A stretch of 64,000 nucleotides of DNA from an uncultured Armatimonadota bacterium (GTDB taxonomy: Bacteria > Armatimonadota > Fimbriimonadia > Fimbriimonadales > Fimbriimonadaceae), in assembly GCA_903927345.1 (NCBI GenBank), contig CAIYMO010000021.1, forward strand, positions 62,001 to 126,000, written 5' to 3'. The position numbers and the translations under genes were made by a program. The notes beneath the pieces are model-generated. The model did no database searches, was not told the DNA's origin, and was given only the letters and a program-made list of their open reading frames with translations. Shown piece by piece: positions 33,249-40,578 of this stretch (the stretch's first letter is position 1; each line of letters opens with the position of its first letter).

Positions 33249-35921
33249 ATGAGCAACAAGCGCGTCTGGCTGTTTCGTGAGGGTAACGCAACTCTGCGTG
33301 ACCTCCTCGGTGGTAAAGGTGCAAACCTTGCCGAAATGACCAATATTGGTCTTCCTGTCCCCCCCGGTTTTACCATTACGACCGAAGTTTGCACGGAGTA
33401 TTACGCAACTGGTCGCGAGCTCCCAGCGGGCTTGATGGAAGAAATGACGACCGCACTTGCGGACGTTGAAAAGGACCTCGGCAAGAAGTTTGGCGATGCT
33501 TCCAATCCGCTTCTTCTTTCGGTTCGATCCGGTGCTAAGTTCTCGATGCCGGGAATGATGGATACGGTTTTGAACTTGGGTCTCACCGACGAAATCGTCG
33601 ATGCACTCTGCAAAGTCTCCGATCCACGATTTGTTTACGACAGCTACCGCCGCCTCATCATGATGCTTTCGGATGTTGCTTATTCCGATAAGTACGAGCA
33701 CATTTCCAAGCACGACTTCGAGCACCTGTTCGCTGACCTCAAGAAGGAACTCGGCGTTAAGGAAGATCTTGAAGTTGATGCAGAAGGCCTCAAGAAGCTC
33801 TGCGAGCAGTACAAAGCACACGTCCTCAAGGTCACCGGAAAGGACTTCCCACAAGATCCGTTCGTTCAGATGAAGGAAGCTGTCGAGGCTGTCTTCCGCT
33901 CCTGGAACAACGATCGAGCCATCGTTTACCGACGCAAGGAGAAGATTCCAGACGAGATCGGAACTGCGGTCAACATCCAGGCAATGGTCTTCGGAAACCG
34001 AGGCGACGACTGCGGAACTGGCGTTGCGTTCACTCGAAACGCTTCGACCGGCGAGAATGTTGTTTTCGGCGAGTACTTGATGAACGCACAGGGCGAAGAC
34101 GTCGTTGCTGGCGTTCGCACCCCGCTCGAAATTGCTGACCTCCAGAAGGCAAATCCTGCGATCTACCAAGAGTTTGATGACACCTGTAAGAAGCTCGAAG
34201 CTCACTACAAGGACATGCAGGACATCGAGTTCACCATCGAGCACGGCAAGCTGTTCATTCTTCAGTGCCGATCCGGTAAGCGAACTGGACCAGCTGCGAT
34301 CAAGATCGCCGTTGACCAGGTTAACGAAGGCCTCATCACCAAGGACCAAGCTCTTCTTCGAGTCGATCCTGAGCTGTTGAACCACTGCCTTCTTCCAGTT
34401 ATCGCTCCAGGCACCAAGTACGCAACCATCGCCAAGGGTCTTCCCGCTGGCCCAGGTGCTGCAACTGGTATTGCAATCTTCGACTCCGAACGAGCTGCTG
34501 AGCTTGGTAAGGGCGGACTTGGTCAGAACGTAATCTTGGTTCGCGCCGAGACCTCGCCAGACGACCTCAAGGGAATGCTCGCCGCACAAGGCGTTCTTAC
34601 CGAAAAGGGTGGAATGACCTCACACGCGGCACTCGTTGCACGTGGCTTTGGTATCCCAACCGTTGCTGGCTGTTCCGAAATCTCGGTTAACGCTGGTAAG
34701 AAGGAGTTCACCTACGCTGGCGGAACCATTAAGGAAGGCGATCTGATCTCCCTTAACGGAACCCTTGGTGAAGTTATCAACGGTAGCGTTCCTGTCGAGC
34801 CTCCAATGATGACCGGCGAGTTCGGCACCTTCCTTGGATGGGCCGACTCCGAGCGAACCCTTGGAATTCGAACCAACGCCGACACCCCAGAAGACACCGA
34901 GCTTGCAATCAAGTTCGGCGCTGAGGGAATCGGTCTCTGCCGAACCGAGCACATGTTCTTCGAAGGCGAGCGACGCCCAGTCGTTCAGCGCATGATTCTC
35001 GCTGAGAATGATGCCGAGCGAAAGGCCGCTCTCGACGAGCTTTTGGTCTTCCAGCGCGAAGACTTCAAGGGAATCTTTGAAGCTCTGAAGGGCAAGCCGA
35101 TGACGGTCCGCCTCATCGACCCACCTCTCCACGAGTTCCTTCCGTCGCTTGCTTCGCTTATCGAAGAAGTTGCGGTTGCAAAGGCAAGCGGCAAGCCAGA
35201 TGCGGCGAAGGAAGAACTCCTTCACACCGTTGAAGGAATGCACGAAATCAACCCGATGATGGGACTCCGAGGATGCCGATTGAGCATCGTCTTCCCTCAG
35301 ATCGTTGAGATGCAAACCCGAGCAATCCTCGAAGGCGCTGCCGCAGTCATCAAGGCTGGCGGGGCTGCTAAGCCTGAGATCATGATCCCGCTGGTCGGCC
35401 ACGTTAACGAGCTTCGCTTCGTTCGTGAGCGACTTGAGGCAACTGCAAAGAAGGTTGTCGAAGAGCAGGGCGTCGCAATTCCTTACGAGTTCGGCACCAT
35501 GATCGAAGTTCCTCGCGGTGCTCTCACCGCCGACGAGATCGCAGCGGAAGCTTCGTTCTTCTCGTTCGGAACCAACGACCTTACGCAGATGACCTTCGGC
35601 TTCTCGCGAGACGACTCGGACAAGTTCCTCAAGCCATACGTGGCCCAGAAGATCCTCCCTGGCGATCCGTTTGAGTCAATCGACCAGACCGGCGTCGGCC
35701 TCCTCATGGAGATCGCCGTCGAGAAGGGCCGAAAGGTTCGACCAGGCCTCAAGATGGGCATCTGCGGCGAGCACGGCGGCGAGCCACGATCCATTGCATT
35801 CTGCAACAAGATCGGCCTCGACTACGTCAGCTGCTCCCCATTCCGAGTGCCTATCGCTCGACTCGCAGCGGCACAAGCCGCAATCCTTGCCAGCAAGGGC
35901 GGCGCTGAGCGCGACAAGTAA
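33249..35921 (+). CDS. ppdK: Pyruvate, phosphate dikinase
   Basis: An 890-aa enzyme interconverting pyruvate and PEP with ATP and phosphate. The N-terminal nucleotide-binding domain starts LLGGKGANLAEMTNIGLPVP; the swivelling phospho-His domain shows GGMTSHAALVARGFGIPTVA; the C-terminal PEP-binding TIM barrel has GLCRTEHMFFE, GTMIEVPRG, FFSFGTNDLTQMT and ICGEHGGEP. Codons are strongly biased (Arg mostly CGA), which suggests high expression. It has its own promoter with a leader of about 66 nt and a strong terminator at 35938-35976. It may supply PEP for gluconeogenesis and for CsaB; the latter link is inference. Confidence 0.97.
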   Translation: MSNKRVWLFREGNATLRDLLGGKGANLAEMTNIGLPVPPGFTITTEVCTEYYATGRELPAGLMEEMTTALADVEKDLGKKFGDASNPLLLSVRSGAKFSMPGMMDTVLNLGLTDEIVDALCKVSDPRFVYDSYRRLIMMLSDVAYSDKYEHISKHDFEHLFADLKKELGVKEDLEVDAEGLKKLCEQYKAHVLKVTGKDFPQDPFVQMKEAVEAVFRSWNNDRAIVYRRKEKIPDEIGTAVNIQAMVFGNRGDDCGTGVAFTRNASTGENVVFGEYLMNAQGEDVVAGVRTPLEIADLQKANPAIYQEFDDTCKKLEAHYKDMQDIEFTIEHGKLFILQCRSGKRTGPAAIKIAVDQVNEGLITKDQALLRVDPELLNHCLLPVIAPGTKYATIAKGLPAGPGAATGIAIFDSERAAELGKGGLGQNVILVRAETSPDDLKGMLAAQGVLTEKGGMTSHAALVARGFGIPTVAGCSEISVNAGKKEFTYAGGTIKEGDLISLNGTLGEVINGSVPVEPPMMTGEFGTFLGWADSERTLGIRTNADTPEDTELAIKFGAEGIGLCRTEHMFFEGERRPVVQRMILAENDAERKAALDELLVFQREDFKGIFEALKGKPMTVRLIDPPLHEFLPSLASLIEEVAVAKASGKPDAAKEELLHTVEGMHEINPMMGLRGCRLSIVFPQIVEMQTRAILEGAAAVIKAGGAAKPEIMIPLVGHVNELRFVRERLEATAKKVVEEQGVAIPYEFGTMIEVPRGALTADEIAAEASFFSFGTNDLTQMTFGFSRDDSDKFLKPYVAQKILPGDPFESIDQTGVGLLMEIAVEKGRKVRPGLKMGICGEHGGEPRSIAFCNKIGLDYVSCSPFRVPIARLAAAQAAILASKGGAERDK

Positions 35922-35937
35922 ACGCGAAGCAGTTCGC

Positions 35938-35976
35938 AAAAAAATCCCCCATCGGTTATCCGATGGGGGATTTTTT
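35938..35976. terminator. Bidirectional Rho-independent terminator
   Basis: A 12-bp stem (ATCCCCCATCGG pairing with CCGATGGGGGAT) with a 4-base loop, flanked by A-runs on the left and T-runs on the right, so it can serve ppdK on the plus strand and the lipoprotein gene on the minus strand. Confidence 0.93.
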
Positions 35977-35994
35977 GTAAGTGATCTAGCCGCC

Positions 35995-36633
35995 TCAGAG
36001 GGAGGTGTAAACCTTTGCTCCTGAACCGCCTTTATAGACAACCACGGCTGTTCCGCCGGAGGTTCCCAGGTTGATAGGGTCAGACGTGCCGACGACGGTG
36101 GTGCTTCCTGGCGCCGTGAAGAGGACTCGGTAGCTGCCCTTCGTTAGAATGACTTCGCCGAAATTGAGCGAAGCGAGCGACTTCCAATCATTAAACGACG
36201 GTGTGACGGTCGAACTGAGCGACGAGACCAAGTAGGCGTCGACTGCGCTCCCGGTTCCGTTGAGGACGGCGATGAACGCTTCATCGGTCGTAGGTCCTCG
36301 GAACGGCTTATAGGAGGCGGTCGCGGTGTTGAGGAAGACGCGGAACGTAGGCGCCGATGCAGAGATGGTCACCGTTTCGTTAAGCTGGTCAGTTGAGCTT
36401 CCCACAAATCGGTAGCGAGCGGCAAAGGCGCGAGCTTCCAGTGAGAACGTTCGACTCTGGTCGGGAGTGTCGGTTCCGGCGCTCACTGCGTCCAAAAAAG
36501 TTTCCAGATTTGAACTGGACGCATTGACGACAATCAGCTTGCCGGTGGCACTTGAAGTTCCGGCTCCGCCGCCGCCACATGCAAAAAGCGTGAGGACAAG
36601 CGCGACTCCACCGAGGAATTTAGCGAATCTCAT
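35995..36633 (-). CDS. Lipoprotein, DUF4397-like
   Basis: A 212-aa protein with a lipoprotein signal (MRFAKFLGGVALVLTLFACG, lipidated Cys19) and a Gly-rich linker. Two beta-rich repeats follow, starting KLIVVNASSSNLETFLDAVS and FIAVLNGTGSAVDAYLVSSL. The pattern (variables followed by a short extended domain with LTKGSYRVLFTAPGST) resembles the DUF4397 surface family. Its role is unknown. The start has TAAAAT nine bases upstream and the gene ends at the bidirectional terminator. Confidence 0.65.
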   Translation of the reverse strand: MRFAKFLGGVALVLTLFACGGGGAGTSSATGKLIVVNASSSNLETFLDAVSAGTDTPDQSRTFSLEARAFAARYRFVGSSTDQLNETVTISASAPTFRVFLNTATASYKPFRGPTTDEAFIAVLNGTGSAVDAYLVSSLSSTVTPSFNDWKSLASLNFGEVILTKGSYRVLFTAPGSTTVVGTSDPINLGTSGGTAVVVYKGGSGAKVYTSL

Positions 36634-36642
36634 ATCACAGAG

Positions 36643-36648
36643 ATTTTA
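36643..36648 (-). promoter_or_regulatory. -10 box TAAAAT of the lipoprotein gene
   Basis: TAAAAT on the minus strand ends nine bases before the ATG at 36633, consistent with a leaderless or nearly leaderless transcript. Confidence 0.45.
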
Positions 36649-36694
36649 TCCCGAAGTTCTACGGCAACATTTCGTAAGCAGTCAAGGCGAGCAA

Positions 36695-37756
36695 TCACAG
36701 CCGAATCGGCTTGCCGCCAGCGTCCGCAGATCGGAGGATTGCGTCCATGATTCTCACGTCACGCAGACCCATATCGCCGCCTGTTCGGAGCACCATCTTG
36801 GGGTCGCGGATGCACTGGCTGAGATGGTCCATCTGAAGCGCCCATTGGTTGGCTTCATTTGGAATCATCGGCTGGCCATTCAGCGTGAATTGGTGGTTTT
36901 CGTAGCCGGTGGCAGGTTCGGCGTCGATACGTCCAGCATTGCCATAGATGCGAACGTTGTTGGCGTTCCAACTGTAGCTGGTGGCCCCTTGCCCTGTAAT
37001 GCCGTTCGGGAAGACAAGGGTGAAGTGATTGGAGTCTTCAACTTCTTTGAACAGCTTGTTACTGCTCTTGTCGCGGGTTCCGATGACCTCAACAGGGTCG
37101 GCTCCAGCGAACATGCACATCGCCTGAATGGCGTAGATGCCGATCTCACTGATTGCGCCAAAGCCGCCAATTGCTCGCTTGTGGTGCCACTGACTCCAGT
37201 CGCCGAGAGTGAAGCCGTGGTCGCTGCGAATGTAGCGAATCGTGCCAAGTTTCCCTTCTTTGCAGAGTCGAAGCGCCTCCAAGTTGTGGGGCTCGAAATG
37301 GCAACGGTAGCCAACTCCGAGTCGCTTGTTCCGCTTCTTTGCTTCCTCAACCATCTCGATCGCCTGCTTGAGGTCGCCCGTCATGGGCTTTTCGCAGCTG
37401 ACGTGCTTTCCGGCCTTGAGCGCCCGCATCACGTACTCGTGATGGGTTCCGGGAGGGGTGATGACGTAAACAACGTCAATGTCTGGATCGTTGGCGATCT
37501 TCTCCAAGTTTTTGTAGTCGTAAATCTTGTTCTCGGGAATCCCATATTGCGCGCCGTACTGCTTGCCCTTCTCGGGCGTTCCTGTGATCAGCGACACTAG
37601 ACGACTGTGTTTGCAGTGCTTGAAGTTCGGAAGGATATTGCGAGTCGCATAACCTCCCAAGCCCAACACGGCCCACCCGACCGGCTTATCTTGTCCAAAG
37701 TTGCCGAGTGCGGCAGCTCCGGTTGCGGCCAGAAGTTCGCGACGAGAAAGATCCAT
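36695..37756 (-). CDS. Tat-exported Gfo/Idh/MocA family oxidoreductase
   Basis: A 353-aa NAD(P)-dependent oxidoreductase. The N-terminus MDLSRRELLAATGAAALG is a short twin-arginine signal. The Rossmann motif is VGWAVLGLGGYATRNILP and the family hallmark CEKPM is seen in HVSCEKPMTGDLKQA, with RSDHGFTLGDWSQW further on. It resembles periplasmic glucose-fructose oxidoreductase in organisation, with a tightly bound cofactor expected. The start is supported by TAAACT six bases upstream, whose TAA is the stop of the DUF2314 gene. Confidence 0.88.
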   Translation of the reverse strand: MDLSRRELLAATGAAALGNFGQDKPVGWAVLGLGGYATRNILPNFKHCKHSRLVSLITGTPEKGKQYGAQYGIPENKIYDYKNLEKIANDPDIDVVYVITPPGTHHEYVMRALKAGKHVSCEKPMTGDLKQAIEMVEEAKKRNKRLGVGYRCHFEPHNLEALRLCKEGKLGTIRYIRSDHGFTLGDWSQWHHKRAIGGFGAISEIGIYAIQAMCMFAGADPVEVIGTRDKSSNKLFKEVEDSNHFTLVFPNGITGQGATSYSWNANNVRIYGNAGRIDAEPATGYENHQFTLNGQPMIPNEANQWALQMDHLSQCIRDPKMVLRTGGDMGLRDVRIMDAILRSADAGGKPIRL

Positions 37757-37762
37757 GAACGC

Positions 37763-37768
37763 AGTTTA
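37763..37768 (-). promoter_or_regulatory. -10 box TAAACT overlapping a stop codon
   Basis: The TAA stop of the DUF2314 gene is the first three bases of TAAACT, which ends six bases before the oxidoreductase ATG at 37756. It is an internal leaderless promoter candidate. Confidence 0.5.
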
Positions 37769-38287
37769 CGCTTCGATGTCTGGCAATGGAGCAAATTTCT
37801 CCATCAGCTGTGCGTACTGCTTTGCGCCCATGTTATGCGGCCTCGCGGTGACACGAGCGGTGAAGTTTCCATGGATGAAATCGCCTTCGGTGTACATCCA
37901 ATCAGAGATTTGAGAGGTGGGGTAGCTAACCTTCTGGCCGACTTCCACACACCGTACAACGCCCGGATCGTTACCGACGATCCCTGTAATCTGGTCCCCG
38001 TCCAAGGCGGGATTCTCAAGCCAAAAGTGTTCAGCCCCGTACTCATCTTCGATGCGAACTTTTACGAAGTAGTCCTCAGGGTTAAGAGCGGAGTCTCGCT
38101 TCTCCCAGAAGTAAGGGAGGGACTGGCGTGCGTTAGCGTATGCTGCCTGGAGCCCCGGATCATCCGGATCGACTGATGTGAGCGTCTCGGGAAGTCGGGA
38201 TCGACGGAAGAAGTCCAGTGCCTTGACGATCAGGAGTCCTATCGCGACAATTCCGATGAATTGAAACAGCTCAGCCACAGCGGTCAT
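37766..38287 (-). CDS. DUF2314 domain protein with N-terminal membrane anchor
   Basis: A 173-aa protein with one N-terminal TM (about residues 6-24, LFQFIGIVAIGLLIVKALDF) and a C-terminal DUF2314 domain recognisable from VKVRIEDEYGAEHFWLENP, ITGIVGNDPGVVRCVEVGQ and ISDWMYTEGDFIHGNFTAR. DUF2314 proteins have no known enzymatic role to me. The ATG at 38287 is preferred over a GTG at 38317, because the latter adds only a short polar segment. Its 5' end is divergent from, and close to, the LigT-like gene. Confidence 0.75.
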   Translation of the reverse strand: MTAVAELFQFIGIVAIGLLIVKALDFFRRSRLPETLTSVDPDDPGLQAAYANARQSLPYFWEKRDSALNPEDYFVKVRIEDEYGAEHFWLENPALDGDQITGIVGNDPGVVRCVEVGQKVSYPTSQISDWMYTEGDFIHGNFTARVTARPHNMGAKQYAQLMEKFAPLPDIEA

Positions 38288-38344
38288 TGTACAGGTCTCG
38301 AGGCAAAAGCGGAACACTCGTGTTCATTCGTCCGTCGCTTCTAT

Positions 38345-38929
38345 ATGGACATGCTCAATCGAGTGACGATCGGGATCCGAATTCCCGAGTTGAACCTCGA
38401 AGAAGTTGAACGGGCCCTTCTGCAGATTCGGCGAAAGCCGGGAATCTTGGATGTTCGCTGGAGTCAGCCAGACGAGTGGATCGTTCCGCTGGTCCCTGTC
38501 GGGGAAGTCGGGGTTGCGACCATCGCTGCGTTGAAGCAGAAACTCACTCCGTTCATTGCGAACATCAACCACTTTGATGCGGTCTTTGGTGGCTTCTCAG
38601 GGATGCCAAACTTGATTCAGCCACGTTATGTGACGCTCACATTCGATGAAGTTTATGCGGGCGCAATGTCACGAATTGCGACAGCCATTCAAGAGGAAGT
38701 TGCGAACATTATTCCGCCAAAGGATGCGAAGAGCTTGCAGAACTACATCACTCTTGGGCGCCTCAAAACCGAGAGTGAGCCCCTTAGAGTTGCGCTCGGA
38801 CGGGCGCTTAAGATTCCCGAACAGCCCTCACTTCAACCGCTTCCGGTGACTTCGATCGACCTTCTCAGTGCGTACGCCACGACAAATGGGATGAGCTACA
38901 AGGTGATTGAGTCGTTTCCAATGAAGTAA
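38345..38929 (+). CDS. LigT/2H phosphoesterase-like protein lacking both catalytic histidines
   Basis: A 194-aa protein whose layout matches the 2'-5' RNA ligase/cyclic phosphodiesterase family: an N-terminal strand (RVTIGIRIPELNLEEVERAL), the first motif region DEWIVPLVPVGEV (residues 43-55), and the second motif region QNYITLGRLK (132-141). In active members both regions read HxT(L); here the first is I-V-P-L and the second Y-I-T-L, so no catalytic His remains. It could be an RNA- or nucleotide-binding pseudoenzyme. The open frame extends upstream to 38261, but ATG 38345 or 38351 fits better. Confidence 0.6.
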   Translation: MDMLNRVTIGIRIPELNLEEVERALLQIRRKPGILDVRWSQPDEWIVPLVPVGEVGVATIAALKQKLTPFIANINHFDAVFGGFSGMPNLIQPRYVTLTFDEVYAGAMSRIATAIQEEVANIIPPKDAKSLQNYITLGRLKTESEPLRVALGRALKIPEQPSLQPLPVTSIDLLSAYATTNGMSYKVIESFPMK

Positions 38930-38932
38930 TCT
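38927..38932 (+). promoter_or_regulatory. Possible -10 TAATCT overlapping a stop codon
   Basis: The TAA stop of the LigT-like gene begins TAATCT, which ends ten bases before the ATG at 38943. Confidence 0.3.
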
Positions 38933-38942
38933 GCCGGGCAAC

Positions 38943-40412
38943 ATGACTTTAGCGACCCTCGCCCTAGCATTCTCACTTGCTCCTCAGAGTAACGATGAGA
39001 TCATTTCCAAAATCGTCAATGAGGCCAAAACCAACTCGCAGGCAATGAAAAGCCTGCAAGAGCTTACGTCGAAGTTTGGTCCCCGGCTGACAAGCTCCTC
39101 GAACTTGGAACGATCAGAAAAGTGGATGATGGACCAGTTCAAGCGCTATGGATGTACTAATGTTCACCTAGAGGCCTGGGGCGCATTTCCGGTCGGCTTC
39201 GACCGTGGAAAGAACTCGTTTGGGCGGATGACTGCGCCGACTGCGCGACAGTTTGAGTTCACTTCGCCAAGTTGGAGCGAGGGGACGAAGGGCGCTGTTA
39301 AGGGGCTCGCTATTGCTTGTCCCAAGGATAAGGCAGAACTAGAGGCGGTCAAGGGCAAGTTGAAAGGGGCCTGGATTGTTATGGACCGACAGCCACGCCG
39401 GTCGCGGCCCGGCGCTGATGCGCCGTCTGCCGAGATGCAAGCGCAGATCGATCTCGACTCTGCTATCGATGCTATGGGGATCGCGGGCCGAGTTTACGGA
39501 TCACGCAGCGAACTCGTGATTACCTCCGGAAGTTTCCGAGATAAGACCTTTGAGAAGCATCCGACTGACCGGAGCGTCACGATTCGAAAGTCGGATATGG
39601 ACGCGCTCAAGGCGTCGATGGCGGAAGGAAAGTCCGTTGAGCTTGAGTTCAACTTGGATCAGAAGTTCCGCAAAGGTCCAGTGGTCCAGCACAATGTTGT
39701 CGCCGAGATCAAAGGCACAGAAAAGCCTGACGAGATCGTGATCATCAGTGGTCACCTCGACAGCTGGGATGGTCCCGGCGCAGTCGGTGCGTCGGATAAC
39801 GGCACTGGCTCCTGCACCGCGCTTGAGGCAGCTCGGCTCCTGTTAAAAGCCGGAGCGAAGCCAAAGCGCACGATCCGCTTCATCCTGTGGGGTGGTGAGG
39901 AGCAGGGCCTTTATGGATCGCGGAGTTATGTCATCCAGCACGAGAAGGAGATGGACAAGATCAGTGCTGTCTTCGTTGACGATGGTGGAAGCAACTATAT
40001 TGGCGGCTATAACGGACACCCTGATATGAAGGCGATCCTCCAGAAGGGAATGGACTCCGTGGTTGCAGCGTTCCCTGACCTGCCTATGCGCTACACCGAG
40101 CGAGCAAACCCGAAGACGCAGATCGGATCAGACCAAGATAGCTTCAATGCCGTCGGAGTGCCTGGATTCTTCACTCTTGAGACTGGTTCTGAGAAGTACG
40201 GGACGCAAGACTACAACTTCATTCACCACACCCAGCACGACACGATGAAGTACGTGATCCCCATGTACATGGTCCAGTCGTCAGTGGCCCACGCTATTGT
40301 CGGTCTGACCGTGGCGAACGCCGACACGATGCTTCCTCGGTATCCAAAGTTTGAGTACAAGCTGAATCCAGAGGGGATTCCGGGGCTCGCTTCGGTTTGG
40401 CCAAAGAAGTAA
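38943..40412 (+). CDS. M28 family zinc aminopeptidase, probably exported
   Basis: A 489-aa peptidase with a short signal-like N-terminus (MTLATLALAFSLAPQSNDE). The M28 zinc ligands are visible: His-Asp in IISGHLDSWDGPGAVGASDN, Glu-Glu in ILWGGEEQGLYGSRSYV, Asp in FVDDGGSNYIGG and the C-terminal His in YNFIHHTQHDT. A protease-associated domain (about residues 120-240) lies before the catalytic core. The family cleaves N-terminal residues from peptides and is often secreted. It stands just upstream of the his leader but ends 7 bp before the -35 of that promoter. Confidence 0.88.
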   Translation: MTLATLALAFSLAPQSNDEIISKIVNEAKTNSQAMKSLQELTSKFGPRLTSSSNLERSEKWMMDQFKRYGCTNVHLEAWGAFPVGFDRGKNSFGRMTAPTARQFEFTSPSWSEGTKGAVKGLAIACPKDKAELEAVKGKLKGAWIVMDRQPRRSRPGADAPSAEMQAQIDLDSAIDAMGIAGRVYGSRSELVITSGSFRDKTFEKHPTDRSVTIRKSDMDALKASMAEGKSVELEFNLDQKFRKGPVVQHNVVAEIKGTEKPDEIVIISGHLDSWDGPGAVGASDNGTGSCTALEAARLLLKAGAKPKRTIRFILWGGEEQGLYGSRSYVIQHEKEMDKISAVFVDDGGSNYIGGYNGHPDMKAILQKGMDSVVAAFPDLPMRYTERANPKTQIGSDQDSFNAVGVPGFFTLETGSEKYGTQDYNFIHHTQHDTMKYVIPMYMVQSSVAHAIVGLTVANADTMLPRYPKFEYKLNPEGIPGLASVWPKK

Positions 40413-40418
40413 TCGCGG

Positions 40419-40453
40419 TTGACATCAAGAGATTCAGCATGCAAGACTACAAG
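40419..40453 (+). promoter_or_regulatory. Probable his operon promoter
   Basis: A perfect -35 TTGACA (40419-40424) and, downstream, TACAAG (40448-40453), which ends seven bases before the hisL ATG as in the leaderless genes of this window. The spacing between them is 23 bp, longer than the usual 16-18, so the exact -10 is uncertain. Confidence 0.45.
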
Positions 40454-40470
40454 GGTCTTGATGCTGAATC
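40431..40470 (+). repeat. Inverted repeat over the his promoter/leader start
   Basis: GATTCAGCATGCAAGAC (40431-40447) pairs with GTCTTGATGCTGAATC (40455-40470) with one unpaired G, around a 7-base loop. It covers the putative -10 and the hisL start. It may be a DNA operator, or an RNA hairpin sequestering the leader start if transcription begins upstream. Confidence 0.6.
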
Positions 40471-40508
40471 TTCTTCACCATCACCATATCCACCATCATT
40501 GCGCCTAA
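40461..40508 (+). CDS. hisL: his operon leader peptide
   Basis: A 15-codon reading frame reading MLNLLHHHHIHHHCA, with seven His codons in fifteen, between the M28 peptidase gene and hisG. Such His-rich peptides serve as ribosome sensors of charged tRNA-His in his attenuation. The last His codons form the 5' arm of the terminator hairpin at 40494-40529, so a ribosome stalled there would prevent the terminator from folding. The peptide itself probably has no other role. The start may be leaderless (TACAAG seven bases upstream). Confidence 0.9.
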   Translation: MLNLLHHHHIHHHCA

Positions 40509-40529
40509 GTTGCCGCAATGATGTTTTTT
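40494..40529 (+). terminator. his operon attenuator terminator
   Basis: A perfect 10-bp stem, CATCATTGCG (40494-40503) with CGCAATGATG (40514-40523), a 10-base loop holding the hisL stop codon, then six T (40524-40529). It lies 49 bp before hisG. Confidence 0.92.
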
Positions 40530-40578
40530 GGTTTGCCGTTCCGCGCGAGCCACCTTCCCCCCAATTCGACAGCCAAAT

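Noticed and set aside
33141-34589. 482-codon open frame antisense to ppdK
   Set aside because: It mirrors the strongly codon-biased ppdK frame, has no recognisable domain, and the plus-strand gene is certain.
36467-37600. 377-codon open frame antisense to the Gfo/Idh/MocA gene
   Set aside because: The minus strand encodes a clear oxidoreductase with Tat signal and Rossmann motif; the plus-strand product has no family features.
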